From positions 82,837,258 through 82,901,257 of the forward strand of contig NC_034410.1 in NCBI RefSeq assembly GCF_002078875.1: 64,000 nucleotides of DNA. Reading direction: 5' to 3'. This DNA is from Numida meleagris (taxonomy: Eukaryota; Chordata; Aves; Galliformes; Numididae). Position 1 is the first letter of the stretch. Every line of letters begins with the position of its first letter. The notes under the pieces were generated by a model. It searched no databases and was not told the DNA's origin. It saw only the letters and a list, made by a program, of their open reading frames with translations. Shown in pieces: positions 46,916 to 60,054 of this stretch. The translations under genes were made by a program, and so were the position numbers.

Positions 46916-49900
46916 GACTTGGAGGGGAAAAATATTTTCAAGATGTTAAATGGCTTAACAGCTACTTGATCGCTTTAGCTTTCTGACATGCTGTTTTCTT
47001 ACCACGATATATATAGAGATTTAATTAAAAGCACAGCTCCAGCTGAAGGAAATCTTTTCTGAAGCCTTCTGAACCTTCTCCTCCCCCATCACAAATTAAT
47101 TTGTACATATCATGTAAAAAGACACTGCTTCATGCCCAGCATCTTCCTGTTCTTACTGCCCTGTGTTGTGCTGTGTGCATTGTCCATGCCTTGTTGCCAT
47201 GAAGGCATCAGAATGCTCTCATGTTCTTCTGTGGCTGGAGTCACAGGGCAAAACTTCTGTCAGGTTTGCAGAAGCCCTTTCCAAAACTCAAGATTACAGC
47301 AATGTAGACTGGCTGGAGCACAGAGAAGGAGGATCGCAAAATCCTCCTTACATCACTGGAAGGAAATTTGTATTCTGTGAATATCAGACGAAGGCAGTCC
47401 CAAGCACACAGAGAAATTCATTTATTTTTCTCATCTTTCAAAAGTCAGTGATACAGAAAGATGTATTTTCTCTAAAAAACTTTGAAAGGCTTTTGATTAA
47501 AGACTGGTTCTGCTCAGAGGGCATGGTTGCATAATGATCTAAGAGCAAAGTGCTGGGTACCATGTCTTCATCAGGACAAGTTAAAAAAAAAGGATGATTA
47601 ATCTCTTATGTATCATTTCTATGAGTCCCAGTACTTAATAGTACTAAAATGTTTGTATGGTATTTTTATAAGAAAGCTTGATAGCTTTGACAATATTGCA
47701 AAACATTGCTGAAGAGACAGAAGCAACTAGTTTGTTTACTTAATTTCCCTTAAATACAGACCAAATTAGAGCACACATGAAATCTGACTAAAAATTAAGT
47801 CACTTCAAAAACAAATGTGATTACTAAAGAGAATTCTGCCTGAAATGAACAAATCCACTTACACACCTTTCTTTCTTATTAGACCATTAGCCCTAATAGG
47901 CACTGTCTCTGAACTGCTCTGTGTGCCCTCAGCCACAGCTGAACACAGTTGACTGGGAACAGATATACTTCAGTCACAGTGGCCTCACTCCTTTGCAGAC
48001 TTGAGCATATGAACTCTCCTCACTGCTGCAGTGCAGAAAACATCTGTCTTAAACCCTGTGGGACCAATGGCAGACTAGGCAAGGTCATTAAGTGGCTTTA
48101 GGTGAAGACTCTGGAGTCTCAAAGAGAAGAATTCCTTTCTTGTTCCCTGGTGTGAAGCCATGCAGGGTGAAGCTTGCTGGGCTAGACAGGATTTTTTACC
48201 CTGGCAACTCTGAAAGAGTAAGACATGTGTCATCCAAATGATTAATATAAAATGAAAATAATTGTAAGCCTATTTAAATGTAAGTTATTTTACATTGTAT
48301 TACTGTGCTAAACCTCTTAGCAATTAAGGAAAAAAAATTAAGACAGAGAAAAAAAATGTTGTACCTCCCTGTAATCCCTTCTCCTGCTGAAAGCACAACA
48401 GATGTAAATTCCCATGTTTATGGCTTTGGAGACAGGCATAAAAAATTGTGTTAACAGGCAGGCAACCGTAAGTATTCTCTGTTTAGGCATTTAAGTATTC
48501 TCACCACCACAGATGAACAAAATGAAATGGGAAAATCCACTGGGCCTTACACTTTTTTTCCATGAGGGTTGCTCTGCATGGAGCAATGCAGAGGTTTGGT
48601 GATAGGCAGGAAAGATTTCTGGCTGCCTCACTGGGAAAGGAGCTGGAGTGGGGTCACCAGCTGCTCCCTTCTGCCATCTGAGGAGGTGAGGGGGTCTTTT
48701 GAGGAAAGGTAGAGAGAAAAGGGGCATCTCAACTCTGTTAGACCTGTCCCCCACAGGTGTATGGGACAATGCTACTCTCTGGGCACTCAGTGTGCAAAAC
48801 TAAGCCCAGGATCATCAAGCCACCAATTAGGGGCTACAGTCTAGAACCCTGTACGGCCCAGCCTTCAGTGTGTTCAGGCTGGGATCCTGTTTCATGAAGA
48901 ATTGAGGCCAGCATAGTTTATTTGACCTGAGTGAACAAGGGATTTCAGTGTGCCTCTGGTGCTTCTTGACCAAAGACAAATGGACTGCTTACTTTTTGTC
49001 AGGAATTCTGAAGCCTTCTTAGGCTTTGCTGGGAGATGAAGTTATAAATGAAAAAAAAAAAAAAAAACAACCATAGCGTTTTGTGATTTTTTCTGCCTTT
49101 TGAAACTGCTGAGCAGGTTTATACAGTTATCCAGAAAAGGTAAACAGAAAGTTACTGAATTAGGAATACACGTAGACATTGAGATAAAGGCATTATGATG
49201 ACAACATTGCATTCACCATCTGTCTCAAATGTTTGCAGCTGATGTTGTGTATTTTCAATATTTAATATTATATTGCATTTGAAAGATGGCGTAGAGAGAC
49301 TCACAAACACAGAGCATGAGATCCACAAGAACACCTAGCCACAGAAGCTACTGAAAAAGAAGCCAGAATGAAGTCAGGACAAATGCTGGTTATGGCAATC
49401 CAGTCTTAACTGGTGGCAATGGCTGGAAGCAGCTGTGGGATGTGCTGGGAAGCTGAGATTGCTACCTGACCAGAGTGTGGGAACAGCAGGGGTGTATTTG
49501 CATAATGATGCAAGCTAATGTTAGGAGGTACTGGGCTCCCAGACAGGATTTTACCAAGAGTTCCTTTGCTGTTGGGGGAAGACTTGAATCTTGGATTAAA
49601 AAAAAAAAAGGAGGTGGGAAAGAGATGAGTATTTACTTGTCCATGCACAAGCTCTTTGGAATACCAGCTTATCGTAAATTTGTGTTTTGGATGAATGTGC
49701 CAAGCCCTCTTTTGCAATCATACACTTTCTGTGAAAGATCTGAATGGCATGATGAGAAAAAAAAGTTATATTTTAATTTACAAGGGTGACAGAAAAATTA
49801 GGAGTGTGCAGGTTGTTTTGTAGCGCCAGATCTGTGTGCCACTGTGTGCTTTGAACGTCACGATGTGGCCTTTCTCACACATTGCCCTTCCCTTGAACCC

Positions 49901-51609
49901 TGGAACTAAACATGCACTTTGTTCTTTCACTGGCCCACTCATGAAAATTTAAGTTCTGCATTCAGGTGGAAATTCTGATTTTTTCAAGCGTGTTAAACAG
50001 AAAAGTCTTACCTTACAGGCTTCAGAAAACTCAGATGGGAACATAGCCAGGTACAATCTAGAACTGACATGTAATTCTCTCTTGAAAACTTTCTTATCTA
50101 GCTACATAACAAGGACCATCTCTATCTTGTGGTGAAGTAACTCCCTGCTTTCCAAGATAAAATGTTCAGCTGAGGTGTTATGCAGTTCCTAAAGTGCTTG
50201 GAGGTACATATTTGCAGCCTACCAAATTGTTTATGTAAAACTAAGAAAGGGGACCTAGAGTGATATGGCCTCCTCTGGTAAAGTCAGACCAAAAGAATCT
50301 CGCTTACACATAACCGAAAACCCTCCAGGCCTGTCCTCAGGCAAAAAGCCTGGCAGCCATCCCATACTGGAGCTCTGCCCAGCCAACTGGGAGAGCTGAG
50401 GGCTACCTGTGGACACTTCCCACTCTGAGATGCACAGCTTCTGGACTGGTTCTGTTGCTGGCAATGGGGAAAAGGTGAGCATGGAGGCAGCTGCAGTCCA
50501 GATCACAAGTTACTTTGCTGCAGAGTATAGTTGCTGTTTGCCATCTGTGAGACACCAGCACTGAGTTCCCCACAGCAGGGCTATGCCCTTACAGATGAGT
50601 AGATGGTGTCTGTGAGTGGCCTTGGAGTGTAGTCCCACGTAAAGGACATTGTAAATGTTGGTGCAGGGCAGAGTTAATGTTCATGCTAACAAGGACAATG
50701 GTCTGTATTTGGCTTTTTGGCTTGAATCTTTTTACCGCCTCCTCTAGGCAGGTGTAATTAATAGCGCAATTATATGCCTCAAATATCAGCTAATGTATAA
50801 TTTCACAAATCACAATCAGTATCTAATGAGAACTCCGTGGCCAGTGTGAAACTTGGACCTCCACTCATCAGGCAGCAGGGCTGTCTGATAAGCAGCATCT
50901 CAGCATGAAAAGGCTTATTCTTGTCTTCCTGAATGGCACAGATTCAGAAGAGACATTTGGAGGTATAAGACCAGTGAAAATGAAAGAAATAATGAAATAA
51001 GTGAACCTGACAAAGGAGTAAAGCTCTAAAGAATAAAGAATAAAGTTTGAGAAATACAGGACTGCTTTTCTATTCTCTCTCATGTCCACCTTCTGCCCAC
51101 AGATGGGCAAGGTCTAACGTCCCATCTTCAAGAGGGGAAGTCACAGCTACAGTCATATTGCATGCCTAACAAAGTGAGCAGGCAATTTTAGTTGCTTCAG
51201 AAAGAGAATTTTTGTGTGCAGGTAAAAGGAAAGGTTGCTCTTTCAGAGCTGCTAGTGAAGTTGTTTGCTGGCTCAAAGCTCGTGCTAATGCAGAAAGTGG
51301 CACATCAGGATGTATGAACTCATCAGAGCTCTACTTGGGCAGGTTAATCCTCTGCCTGCCTCTGGCTCTGCACAGGAGGAGGAGGAGGAGGCACTGCATG
51401 GGTTACTCACGTCCAGCACGAGGAGGAAGGGTGGAAGGGTTTCCAAGTGAGGGCACAAGGGAGCTGTGATTATCATCCTTCTCTCCCATAAGAGCTAGAG
51501 GAGATGTAGCAAGACATATTGGAGAGTGAAGGGTATGTTCGAACAGCTGGGGTCTTCTGTCAAGAGCAAAGCTTATACAGTTCATGCATACTTCAGTTTG
51601 CTTATATTG
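46916..51609. other. Unannotated intergenic sequence
   Basis: No recognised gene or transposable element. It contains a 17-base A-run at 49051-49067 and another A-run near 49600. A plus-strand 123-codon frame (47163-47534) opens at GTG and is not recognised. A plus-strand exon-like interval (50341-50474) ends in AAG/GTGAGC but has no coding support. Confidence 0.45.
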
Positions 51610-52250
51610 GAGGGTTCTGATTGACGTCAGGCTGAATCTGAGTCAGCAGTGTGCCCTAGCACACTGTACCCTGTGGGGTATCAGACCCAGCACTGCCAGC
51701 TGGGTGAGGGAAGGGTTTGTCCTGCTCTGCTCTGTGCTGTGCGGCCTCACCTCAAGCACTGTGTGCAGCGTTGGACACAATGAAAGAAGATTATAACACT
51801 ATTAGAGAGTATCCAAAGGAAGATTACAAAGATGGTCTGGAGGGCAAAATGTGTAAGGAGTGGCTGAAGTCCCTTGGTTTTCTCAATCCAGAGCAGAGGA
51901 GGCTGAGGGGAGGCCTCATGGTGGCTGCAGCTCATCAAGGGAGCAGAGTGGCAGCGCTGATCTCTTCTCTCTGGTGACAGTGACAGGACCTGAGGGAATG
52001 GCATGGAACTGTGTCAGGAGAGGGTCAGTTTGGGGGTCAGGAAAAAGTTCTTCACCAGAGAGTGGTGAGCATGGAGCAGGCTCCCCAGGGCAGTGGGAAC
52101 AACCCCAAGCTGCTGGAGTTCAAGGAGCATTTGGGCAACACTCTCAAACATAAGGTTTGAATATTGGGTGGTGCTGTGTGGAGCCAGGAGCTGGACTCAA
52201 AAATCCTTGTGGGTCCCTTCCAGTTGGGGATATTGTATGATTCCATGATT
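51610..52250 (+). mobile_element. CR1 LINE fragment, about 640 bases, sense on plus
   Basis: This copy starts with ORF2 C-terminal sequence ('ctgaatctgagtcagcagtg', 'ctgctctgctctgtgctgtg', 'cggcctcacctcaagcactg') and continues through 'aaggagtggctgaagtccct' and 'gttcttcaccagagagtggt' to the 3' end 'cccttccagttggggatatt' and 'gtatgattccatgatt'. The frame at 51717-51977 keeps broken ORF2 pieces. It is of the same subfamily as the copy at 63.7 kb. Inactive. Confidence 0.92.
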
Positions 52251-55200
52251 ATTTTGGAGGAATTCACAGACTTCACATGCATCCCCTCCCCTCAGTCTTT
52301 CTCCTGGGCTTTGCTACTTTGTATAACCAAACTTTTGCACCAGTTTGGACCCAAAACCCACAGAAGAGTTCTGGCCAAATTTGAAGGTTAGCGGAAGGTC
52401 ACAGGGAAACAGAAGTAAATACACAGCAGTGAGCATGATAGTGGTGAAGGAATGGACAAAATGCCATTGCTCATGATAGGATTTACAATTCTATCTGATT
52501 TGGCTGTTGAGGGAAATGTGATAGGAACGTTTGAGAGCCCCCAGCTCATTATGGCAGCCTGGTGGGCACTCCTGTTTTTCTGAGCTAGAGCTCTGTCCTC
52601 TGATGGCACACAAAAAAGCTACAATAAAACAAGCTCCAAAGCAGATATAAAATCTCACAGCACTGCTGAACTTTGTACAGTTTAATTAAATGCCTAATTG
52701 TATTAAGAAACAATAATTTGGATTATTGGATTTACCACACAATAGTTTTCAAATGCATGACAAACCCAACAATTAAAAGTATTCTGTTAAGTGGGGCAGC
52801 AATTGGAGTTCTCTCATTCTTCATGTATCTTGAAAGTATCTTTCTGAAACCCTCATTAAAAACACATAAATGAAAAAAGGGAGCAGGGTGTTTCTCAGGA
52901 GCACTTTGAAAGAAAGAAAGTACTTCACTGGAACTTTGCTCTAAAATCATAATTATCAGTAACACTGACTGATTTGCTGAGCCTGAATAGTAGCTCATTT
53001 CAGCAGCTTAATTTTTCTTTCCCTGCATGTCCATGTATACCACATCAGGTATCTGAACTGAGCAGCAGAAGCAAACATTTAAATTCATTACTCTTGGTCT
53101 GTGGTCATCGTTCTGACTCCATATCAGCTGCTCTGAACAGTCTTTCTTGAAATCTAAAAGAAGATGTTGCTTAATCTTAAGGATACCTGGGAGCCAAGGT
53201 GTCTGTAGCAAAAGCAACAAACAAGCAATGTGGATTTAGCTAGATTAGTGGCTTTTCATCTTTCCAGACAACAATCTTTTATATCTGATGAAAGGAAAAC
53301 TGATTTAGATTTCTGAAATTTGAAAACATAGTTAAAAGTTAAAGAATGGAAACTCAGGATGCTTGGCACTAGTCATAGTGCAAAACCACAAAACCAGACA
53401 AATGTTGGTTTCCTAAAGAAATTGGAAATGCTGCGAGCTGATTTCCATCACAGAAGCTTGCTTGAAATGTCACCAAAATATGACTCCCAGTAATTACTTC
53501 TAGCACTGGACAAATATTGTTGTTCCTGACCAGCAGTGTGAAAGTAACACAAAGTGAATATGTGGAATTCTGTCTAAAACAAGCAGCTCCACATTATTTG
53601 CTCAGCTCAAGAGAAGCATTGTTCTGTGAATATTTACCATAACAGAAATCTGAGCACAAAATTTCAACAATAGCTTAAATAATCCTTGATCAGAGAGCAA
53701 CAGGCTGGCATTAAGTGCCAGAGAGATTAAATCTTCCTTAGAGAAAGATATGGAGTTGCAGGCCTAAGAGCTGTTCCAGTTGACTTAACTGGAGGAGCTG
53801 CTCCTTCCTGACACTCATGGGGTGCCAAGAGGGAGCAGAGCAGAGCCATGGTCCCCAGACAAGGCTGCAGTGGCATCTACACCTCTGTCCACCCAGAAAA
53901 TAAGAGATATTGGGAAGGGTCCTTGCAGAGAGGCACATCTTCCCCACAGTATCCCTATGGCTGTCTGCCTTTGGTAGCCCGGAGGACCAAAGATACAGTG
54001 TAGTCAGTCCTGATTTACCTTCATCTGTAAGAGCTGAAGTACTGGTTCCATCCAGCCCATTATCCCACTGGGGTGGGCTGGCAGGAGGTGACACAGCTTC
54101 AACTACACTCAGAAAAAAAGGCATGAGAAAGGATGTCCTGCATTCAGTCCTTGGTATTGCAGGCTACTCCACCATCTAGAAGTGTAACTTTTTTTTTAAG
54201 ACAGCTCTTGGTAAATCATTGTTGTTTGCTATCTGCAAAATAAAGGAAAATAGGTTGGCAGCAAGTGGAGGTGCTGCACCCTTCTGTGCTTGGGAACGGG
54301 AGCTCCCAAACTGAATCCCATCTGCTCAAGACTCAAAGCCCTGCAATGCTTATCTTTGAAGGGTTGCAGGATAATAATCTGCAGTTTGTACACACGGATC
54401 TTGAGTTATTTGGGCAGGTTTGAGGGCACCACAATAGCCAGCTTAACCAAATAATCTACTTGTTCTTAGTGCTTTCCCTCATTAAAGCATTTTAGAAACC
54501 CTGCCTTAATTAAAGTTCACAGCACTCCTACAAGTTAGTAAAATGTCATTATCCCAATTTTACAGATGGAGAAGTTGCAACAGAGAGGTGAAATGCTTTG
54601 CTTGAGGCCTTAGGAGACTGTTTCAGAGGCAGGATTAACAGTTGGGAGTTTTTGGCTCTGTGCATCCCAGCCAGCCTCTGACGGCATCACGGGGGAGCTC
54701 AGAGCAGCACCAGAAACTTTGGCCTGCTTAGAGGTTCTCTGCAGCCCTCTGTCCTGGCTCTGATATAGCTAAGGAGCCAGTGTGGCCACTAACATCTCCT
54801 CTTACCCCCATGCTTCTTATCTCTCCCAGCTGGGCCACGCCAGATTTGTAATAAGAAGGAGTAAAGCTGCAATGTGATCTTGCTCTGGCCATCACAGAAT
54901 CTCAAAGCCATCCTGTGAGCAGAAAGGGACCCAAAGAGACACAGCAGCCTCTGGTGCTGGGCCAAACTGCAGTTGTCCCTGCACCACCTGTGACTGGTGC
55001 TGGATTCAAGGCTTGGGACTTGGTTCTTAAGACACCATGCCTCACTGAGCCACAGACATAATGGTGACCACATGCATATCACGGGTGATTAGCAAGCTGA
55101 TTCAAACCCTGGTCCAGACAGCTTGCCATTTGCAACCCATCTAATGCAGTGTAGGGTGCAAACTTCTAGTCTGAGTCATGCAGCAGGGACCTGGAGTTGG

Positions 55201-55424
55201 CTATCCCACCCTTGGAGCCGCCACCCTAGCCAGAAGGCTCAGAAGGGTGCAGCTGACACTCCCGCACCTTCCATTTTCATGTAAATATTCAGGTTTCATT
55301 TTTCCCATACAAAAGGTAACACCCTTTCTATGTGCAACATATACGTATATAAAAATATATATTTCACCACAAAGCAGGACTATCAGCCACTGCTCAGATG
55401 CAATTCCAAAAGTGGACATTGAAC
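52251..55424. other. Unannotated intergenic sequence
   Basis: No recognised exon or repeat. A faint CR1-like phrase ('catcacagaatctcaaagcc') near 54890 is too short to call. A T-run lies near 54190. Confidence 0.45.
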
Positions 55425-55615
55425 ATTTGGGTTGAAAGGTACCTCAGGAGGTCCACCGTCCCATCTTCTGCTGTAAGCAGGGCTGGCTCTGAGATCCATC
55501 TGATCAGGGCACTCAGGTTTTATCCAGCTAGGTCTTGAAAACCTACAAAGATGGAGACTGTACAACAGCCCAGGGCAAACTGCTCCAATACCTGATTTTC
55601 CTCACGATGATTTCT
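55425..55615 (-). mobile_element. Old CR1-type LINE 3' fragment
   Basis: The plus strand shows 'tttgggttgaaaggtacctc', 'aggaggtccaccgtcccatc', 'agcagggctggctctgagat' and 'caggttttatccagctaggt', then 'cttgaaaacctacaaagatg'. This is the complement of an old CR1-like 3' end lacking the ATTCTATG tail. Similarity weakens after 'ctcacgatgatttcttcccc'. More diverged than the other copies. Confidence 0.75.
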
Positions 55616-55838
55616 TCCCCCTGTGTTCTGTTGGAAGCAGTTGGATAATTGTCCTAAAAAGAAATGTCATTTCACCTGGTTGTGGCCATTCCAATTAATA
55701 TTTTCCTTTCCTTGAACCTCTGCTAAAAAATGTAAAAGAGTCCAGACTATATTTTCCTATAGATGTTATCACAATAGCACACTGTCAAGATCTCATGCTG
55801 CAGGCTCATGATTACATCTGAAATTTGATAGGAAAATC

Positions 55839-55857
55839 TTTTTTTTTTTTTTTTTTT
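55839..55857. repeat. T19 homopolymer followed by CAG
   Basis: An uninterrupted run of 19 T ends in CAG at 55858-55860, which resembles a plus-strand splice acceptor. No matching donor or coding sequence follows, so it is recorded as a simple repeat. Confidence 0.8.
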
Positions 55858-58800
55858 CAGAAAGCAGCAGCTTTTTAAAGGCTTGAGTGTTGTTTCATTT
55901 TTCCCCCTCATTTTAATGAGATACTGCTTTCAGATCTCTGTAACGGAATACAGATCAGAGGTCTCTAAAGTGCTCAAGTTTACATCACGTCTTAATACCC
56001 TAAGGCATAGGTATCATGATTGTGGTATACTGCTGAGATTCACTTATTATATTCATGTTGCATCAGTAATATTAGTCACTTGTTACTTTCTGGAAATTCT
56101 TTTATAGAAACATAATTCTCAACATTTCTTGTAGAGTTCTTTCTATATTTACTTTCCTGACTTGAGGGAAAGAAAAAAGAAAAAGTGAAAAAACTGTAGC
56201 ACAGGTTCCAATCTTCATAAGGAATTATAATGGCATCGTTTTGCTGCTGCTTTCTGCAAATTTGCAGACTCTAAAGTAACAGTGGGACCAATGGCCAAGG
56301 TATGAATCTCCTCCTAGCGGTTATACCTACACTAAAGCCATGAACTTCATGCACTGTGGTCTCAGGCAAGTGAAAGAGGAATGCAGGTCTCATTTGGCCC
56401 TTGCTAATAAGTTGTGACATGATTCTGTGTTAGAGTAATCCTAAGCATCAAGCTGGCTGTGCCCGTAACTGTATGTTGTGTAGCTGTGAAATATTCTGCT
56501 TTGCCTGCTTTGTCCTGTGTAGAAGCATCACTGTACCTGCATACCATGAAGCAGAGCTGAGGCTTGGTCCCAAACACCTGCCATGGGACTCACATGGTGA
56601 GCAAGACAAAGGTAGCACCAGAAATCAATGGACTTGCATGAGTGTGTGAGGAGTTGGGTGTAACAGATAGGAGATGGGGAAGTGAGGACAGACTATTTTG
56701 TAATTGGTATTTTCTAGGAGTATTAATAGAAGAATACTTTCCATGGAATGAAATATGAGGTATTGCCCTAAAGCTGATGTTTGTTCACTTATCTTGAGGA
56801 CCATGTCCTCCTACACCTCAAATGCTGCAGATGTGAGAGCAACAACCAGTGGCCACGCTTAAGGGCAATCATTGAAACCCCAGTGTGAGTCATTCAAGGC
56901 TCACTCTGCTTTCTTCTTCCTCCTGAGTGTCTGCTGCCCCCATTGTCAATCCCTCCCTCATCTTTCACCTGCTCCTCCTAGCAGCAGGAGGGGATGCTCA
57001 TGGCAGCCAGCTCTGCCTTGCTGGAGGGGAGAAGTGAAGCAGGGAAACCTGGTCAGACCAACAGGCTGATGTGGGTGCTACATGTTCTGGGCTTCACAGT
57101 GAGCCAGCCGTATGAACACTCTTGTCACTCTGCACTTAGCATTTCACTGAAAATTCTGTGCACATACCTCCTGCAGAAAAAAATAGTTGAGGGCAGTCCA
57201 CATCCTTTTAAAAGCAGGCAGTTGCTGAAATGACATTGTGCTAAAGGGGACACACAATCCTATCAATTTGCTAACCTTCTAGATCAAAGTGATATTGAAT
57301 TAAGTACAGAGAAGAAAAGAAATCAATGGAGTTCTGTGGAGTTTCCCCTAAATTTAGTTTGGAGGATCTTATTTGTGCCAGAACCCTCAGCTGTTGTCCC
57401 TGACATCTCACTCCAGGGCACTAAATGCACACAAAGCTCAGGAGCAACCTCACTGAGGCTCGCAAATGGGACAGGGCAGCACAGCCAGTAGGGCCCAGGA
57501 GCCCACAGCTTTTAGTGATGGAAGAGGTCTGCACAGCAGCTTGTGAGAAATGTGCTGCATATGCTTCTGGCAGCTTGCATAGCTCGCATTGAAGAGCTGC
57601 TGCATGGAGAAGATCTGGGAAGCAGCACCAGGCACACTGATGGCTGTCACCTGGAGAGGTGTGCAGGGCTTTCCCCAAGCACAGGTCAAAATGAATTTCT
57701 GCTGCAATAACATACGCAGTGCCTGAGGCTGGATTTTGACTGCTGAATGGGTCCTTGCACTGTGAACACACTCCCCGTAGCCAGTGGGAGTCTGCTCAGA
57801 GTAATATGTTACCCACCATGAGCAAATGAACCACAGCATGGTTCAAATAATATTAAAGGGCCCAAGTCCAAAAACCACATTTCCAGCTGCTAGGAACTGC
57901 ATCAGGCAGGGACCTTCCCTGGTTTCAACAGCATCACCTGCATGGGTAGAATTACTCACATGCACAAGTAGGATCAGCAGTTTTCTTAGGGTAAGGATTG
58001 CCTGTCTGTGTCTTGTGAGAGTAATTGCATATTCTGCCGGTGCTTAAATTTTAATAGTGGACACAAACTATTGAAACTGGGAGAAGGATTGCAAGTGTGT
58101 TTTCTTGCCATACTCCATTTTCAAAGGCAAAATACCTGCTGTAGGAGAAACACACAAAAGAAGTGGCAAAACCCCAAACCTTCTACTTTGTGTAGTGCTA
58201 GAAATGCTGCAGTCTCCTAAGGCTTATTCCATAACCAATGGTTATGTGCACTCTCAATCTGCAAGACAGATTTTGAAGAAAAGCAAATTATATACTAGCA
58301 CATCTTATTTGTCTCCCCACAAAAAGAAAGTAATTTATTGCAGTAAGCAAATACAACAAACACAGCAGAGACTGAAACCTACTGCTATTTTATGGAAAAT
58401 ATTATTTGTATCCTACATTATTTTCACATCAATGGTGAAATACTGTTGGTGAGAAAAGGGGAGTTATGGAAGGAGGTGCTTTCACCTGTAAATTCGTAAT
58501 GCTGGAACACAGTAAAATATATTAGACACTTTTGGTCTTCGAAGTTATAGATTATTTCCCTTAGTCTGAGGGAAGCATGTGTGGAGAGACAGCTATCAGC
58601 TGTTCAATATCACAGAACAACACCTCTAACACTAATATACTTGTAGCTCCAAAAACAAAGTGATCTTCCTTTCTTTTCTGAAATAATCACCTATTTTGTA
58701 CCAATTAAAAAGTGGAAAGTACCCGCTGCCTGTGGTGTTTAACAGGCATACTCATGATTAAATGAGAAGGTGTGAAGGACAGGTTTCATAGATACTGAAC

Positions 58801-60023
58801 GTTTTCCCGGCTGGAAGCAGCCCGGAAAAGCACTGAAGACATGTTCCTAGAAGACCTAACCCCCTGCAACAATGCATAATTTGCACTAATTATGTTTATG
58901 GCCATTATGTCTAGCACTATGGCTTGGCTTCTTTAAACATGCAGGAGATCCACAGTTGTATCAAAACTTTATTTTGTGTGTCTCTGTGCACTGGGCTTTC
59001 TGTCTTTGAGTAGAGTACTCTTTTATCAGGTGTGCAATAAACATTTTCTTCAAAGACTGATTTCACAGCAGAGGCTTCTCTGTTTAGATTTTTTTTTGCA
59101 TTCTACAACCTGGAAGTGATTTGAAGACATTTAAACAACACATGAAATATTTAGTTGCATTTTGAAATGTAAAATTTGCAAGCTATGGTTAGTTGTACAT
59201 GCCAAAAATAGCTTTTCAAGAATGTTCAACCAAATGCTTTGCTTTTATCATAGTATGCAGAGAAGCAAACCAACAAACGTTCAGGTTTAGATGGGATGAT
59301 ATTGCTTAAAAATCATCCAAAGTTTTTATATATCTGGAAAAAAAAAACTGTCTTGAAGTGATTTTGTTCTGAAAATTCTTAGCTGATCTTTTGTTTTTTC
59401 CTTCTTTCCATGGATGACTGTGGAGGTCTGCAAGACAGCTGCCTCACTATGCTGGTGAATGCCCTGCTCCACTCTATGAGCACTAGCCTGCAACACAGAA
59501 CAATCCTGACAAAAAACAAGTATGATACTTCTTCACCAGCTCAATTGCAAATTATATTAAAAAAAAAATTCAACAGCATTTGAATCCTCTGTCTGCAGAC
59601 TGTCTAAAAGGGGAGACTGTTCTGACATGCTCTGACACATGGTACCTGCAAGAATCTTCTATCCAAAGTAGGTGAACTATTATTTTCTTAATATTTGAAA
59701 GACTATTTCCAAAGCTGTTCTCAGGCCAAAAGTAACCATTTTCCCTACTTGTTGTAACTACATAATTATTCTCCATCAATTTTATATACTCAGAATATGC
59801 ATACACAACTACTTTCTAAGTAAAATGGAAGAAATGTGAGAAAACTAGCTTTTGCCTCCAGAAAATAATAAATATTTCACTTACAGGAGTCCTTGAAGAC
59901 AGATTTTCTTTTCTTTCCTGGATTCCACTGACAACAGAAATTGATTCCCCGCACTCTCTTCAGAGAACAAGTATTTGGCATAGCTGCAAAACATGCCTGC
60001 CTAATAATAATGTACCCATAAGA

Positions 60024-60054
60024 GCATGTATGTGTACATGCACATACATATACA
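60024..60054. repeat. 31-base alternating purine-pyrimidine tract with inverted repeat
   Basis: Every base from 60024 to 60054 alternates purine and pyrimidine. Within it, ATGTATGTG (60026-60034) and CACATACAT (60041-60049) are perfect 9-base inverted arms around TACATG. Z-DNA or a cruciform is conceivable; it may equally be a decayed (CA/TA)n microsatellite. Confidence 0.8.

Noticed and set aside
47163..47534. 123-codon plus-strand frame
   Set aside because: It opens at GTG and has no recognised similarity; it fits chance.
54885..54960. Possible CR1 3' end ('catcacagaatctcaaagcc')
   Set aside because: Only about 20 bases resemble a CR1 end and the following text does not fit any subfamily I know.
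55839..55900. Plus-strand splice acceptor after a T19 run
   Set aside because: There is no donor at a plausible distance and no coding sequence downstream; more likely a homopolymer.
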